Source: Candidatus Altimarinota bacterium
GTDB taxonomy: Bacteria; Patescibacteriota; Gracilibacteria; UBA1369; LOWO2-01-FULL-3
Assembly (NCBI GenBank): GCA_029939035.1
Contig: JAOZTS010000059.1
Span: 1 to 6,926 of the forward strand
Direction: 5' to 3'
DNA length: 6,926 bases
The notes below the pieces were generated by a model, which was given only the letters and a program-made list of their open reading frames with translations, ran no database searches and had not been told where the DNA came from. Of this stretch, positions 6,689 to 6,926 are shown in pieces. Numbering within the stretch: the stretch's first letter is position 1; each line of letters starts with the position of its first letter. A program made the position numbers and the translations under genes.

Positions 6689-6916
6689 GTATGCATCTTT
6701 TCTGTAGGCGATGTCTATGATGAATCCTTTTGTTTTTCCTTTTGTAAAAACTATCCTGATGTTGTTTTTTCTTAAACGGTAGATACCTTTGAGCTCTTTC
6801 AGGGGCTTGATGTCATAGTTTTTCAGACTTAGGCCAAGGATATCCCTGAATATTTTGAGGAATTTAGATCTTTGCTTTTTATTCAGTTTTTTTAGAAATT
6901 TTTCGATTTTATCCAT
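6680..6916 (-). CDS. Small RelE/ParE-superfamily toxin-like protein
   Basis: Seen: 78 residues, very basic (19 Lys, 6 Arg). Two N-terminal helices (residues 2-29) contain KKLNKKQRSKFLKIF. A beta-rich second half has LKELKGIYRLRKNNIRIVF (39-57), GFIIDIAYR (64-72) and a KDAYKK end. The pattern of two helices, then K-L-x-G-x-YRLR, then a strand and a final basic strand ending R-x-D-x-Y is that of RelE/HigB/ParE-type toxins. Known: such toxins are mRNA interferases on the ribosome or gyrase poisons, held in check by an antitoxin usually encoded directly upstream. Inferred: the antitoxin would lie beyond the right edge; an in-frame TAG sits directly before the ATG and could be its stop codon. Which activity applies cannot be told; the family is too variable to name catalytic residues here. 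It is convergent with prfB. A weak AAAGA lies before the start. Confidence 0.75.
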   Translation of the reverse strand: MDKIEKFLKKLNKKQRSKFLKIFRDILGLSLKNYDIKPLKELKGIYRLRKNNIRIVFTKGKTKGFIIDIAYRKDAYKK

Positions 6917-6926
6917 CTATCTTTTA

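Noticed and set aside
1..6926. UGA recoded as glycine, as in some CPR lineages
   Set aside because: No conserved protein contains an in-frame UGA, and an intact UGA-reading RF2 with SPF and GGQ is encoded here.

Overview
The window looks like chromosomal DNA from a bacterium of the Candidate Phyla Radiation (Patescibacteria). This is inferred from the gene mix and protein style: an RNase J with a long Lys/His-rich N-terminal tail, a MurD with a GTKGKGTT P-loop, a CDP-archaeol synthase (CarS) family protein in a bacterial setting, compact spacing, and no clear Shine-Dalgarno sequence before any gene. The exact phylum cannot be read from the sequence. The presence of a UGA-reading release factor 2 and the absence of in-frame UGA codons argue against the lineages that read UGA as glycine (Gracilibacteria, Absconditabacteria).

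Layout, left to right. A CarS-family membrane protein (minus strand, cut by the left edge close to its C-terminus) lies 18 bp downstream of the RNase J gene (minus strand), so the two probably form an operon. An 85 bp divergent promoter region separates RNase J from murD (plus strand). The murD 3' end overlaps by 29 bp the 3' end of a convergent multi-spanning polysaccharide flippase gene (minus strand). A second short divergent region of 74 bp separates the flippase from prfB (plus strand). After a 65 bp convergent spacer with a possible bidirectional terminator comes a small RelE/ParE-like toxin gene (minus strand), whose putative antitoxin would lie beyond the right edge.

Functionally the genes are mostly housekeeping: mRNA/rRNA processing (RNase J), peptidoglycan precursor synthesis (MurD), export of lipid-linked glycans (flippase), membrane lipid activation (CarS family) and translation termination (RF2). 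Three genes (murD, flippase, carS) concern the cell envelope, but their opposed orientations argue against one common transcript. All genes use ATG starts, and every stop inside the window is TAA or TAG. The plus strand carries more G than C in samples from genes of both orientations, which suggests replication-linked skew.

I see no RNA genes, CRISPR array, insertion sequence or prophage, and no gene-free stretch over 300 bases. I do not see a convincing new multi-gene system. The most unusual items are the histidine/lysine tetrapeptide tail of RNase J, the CarS-family lipid gene in its operon, and the consistent absence of ribosome binding sites with -10-like boxes close to several start codons.
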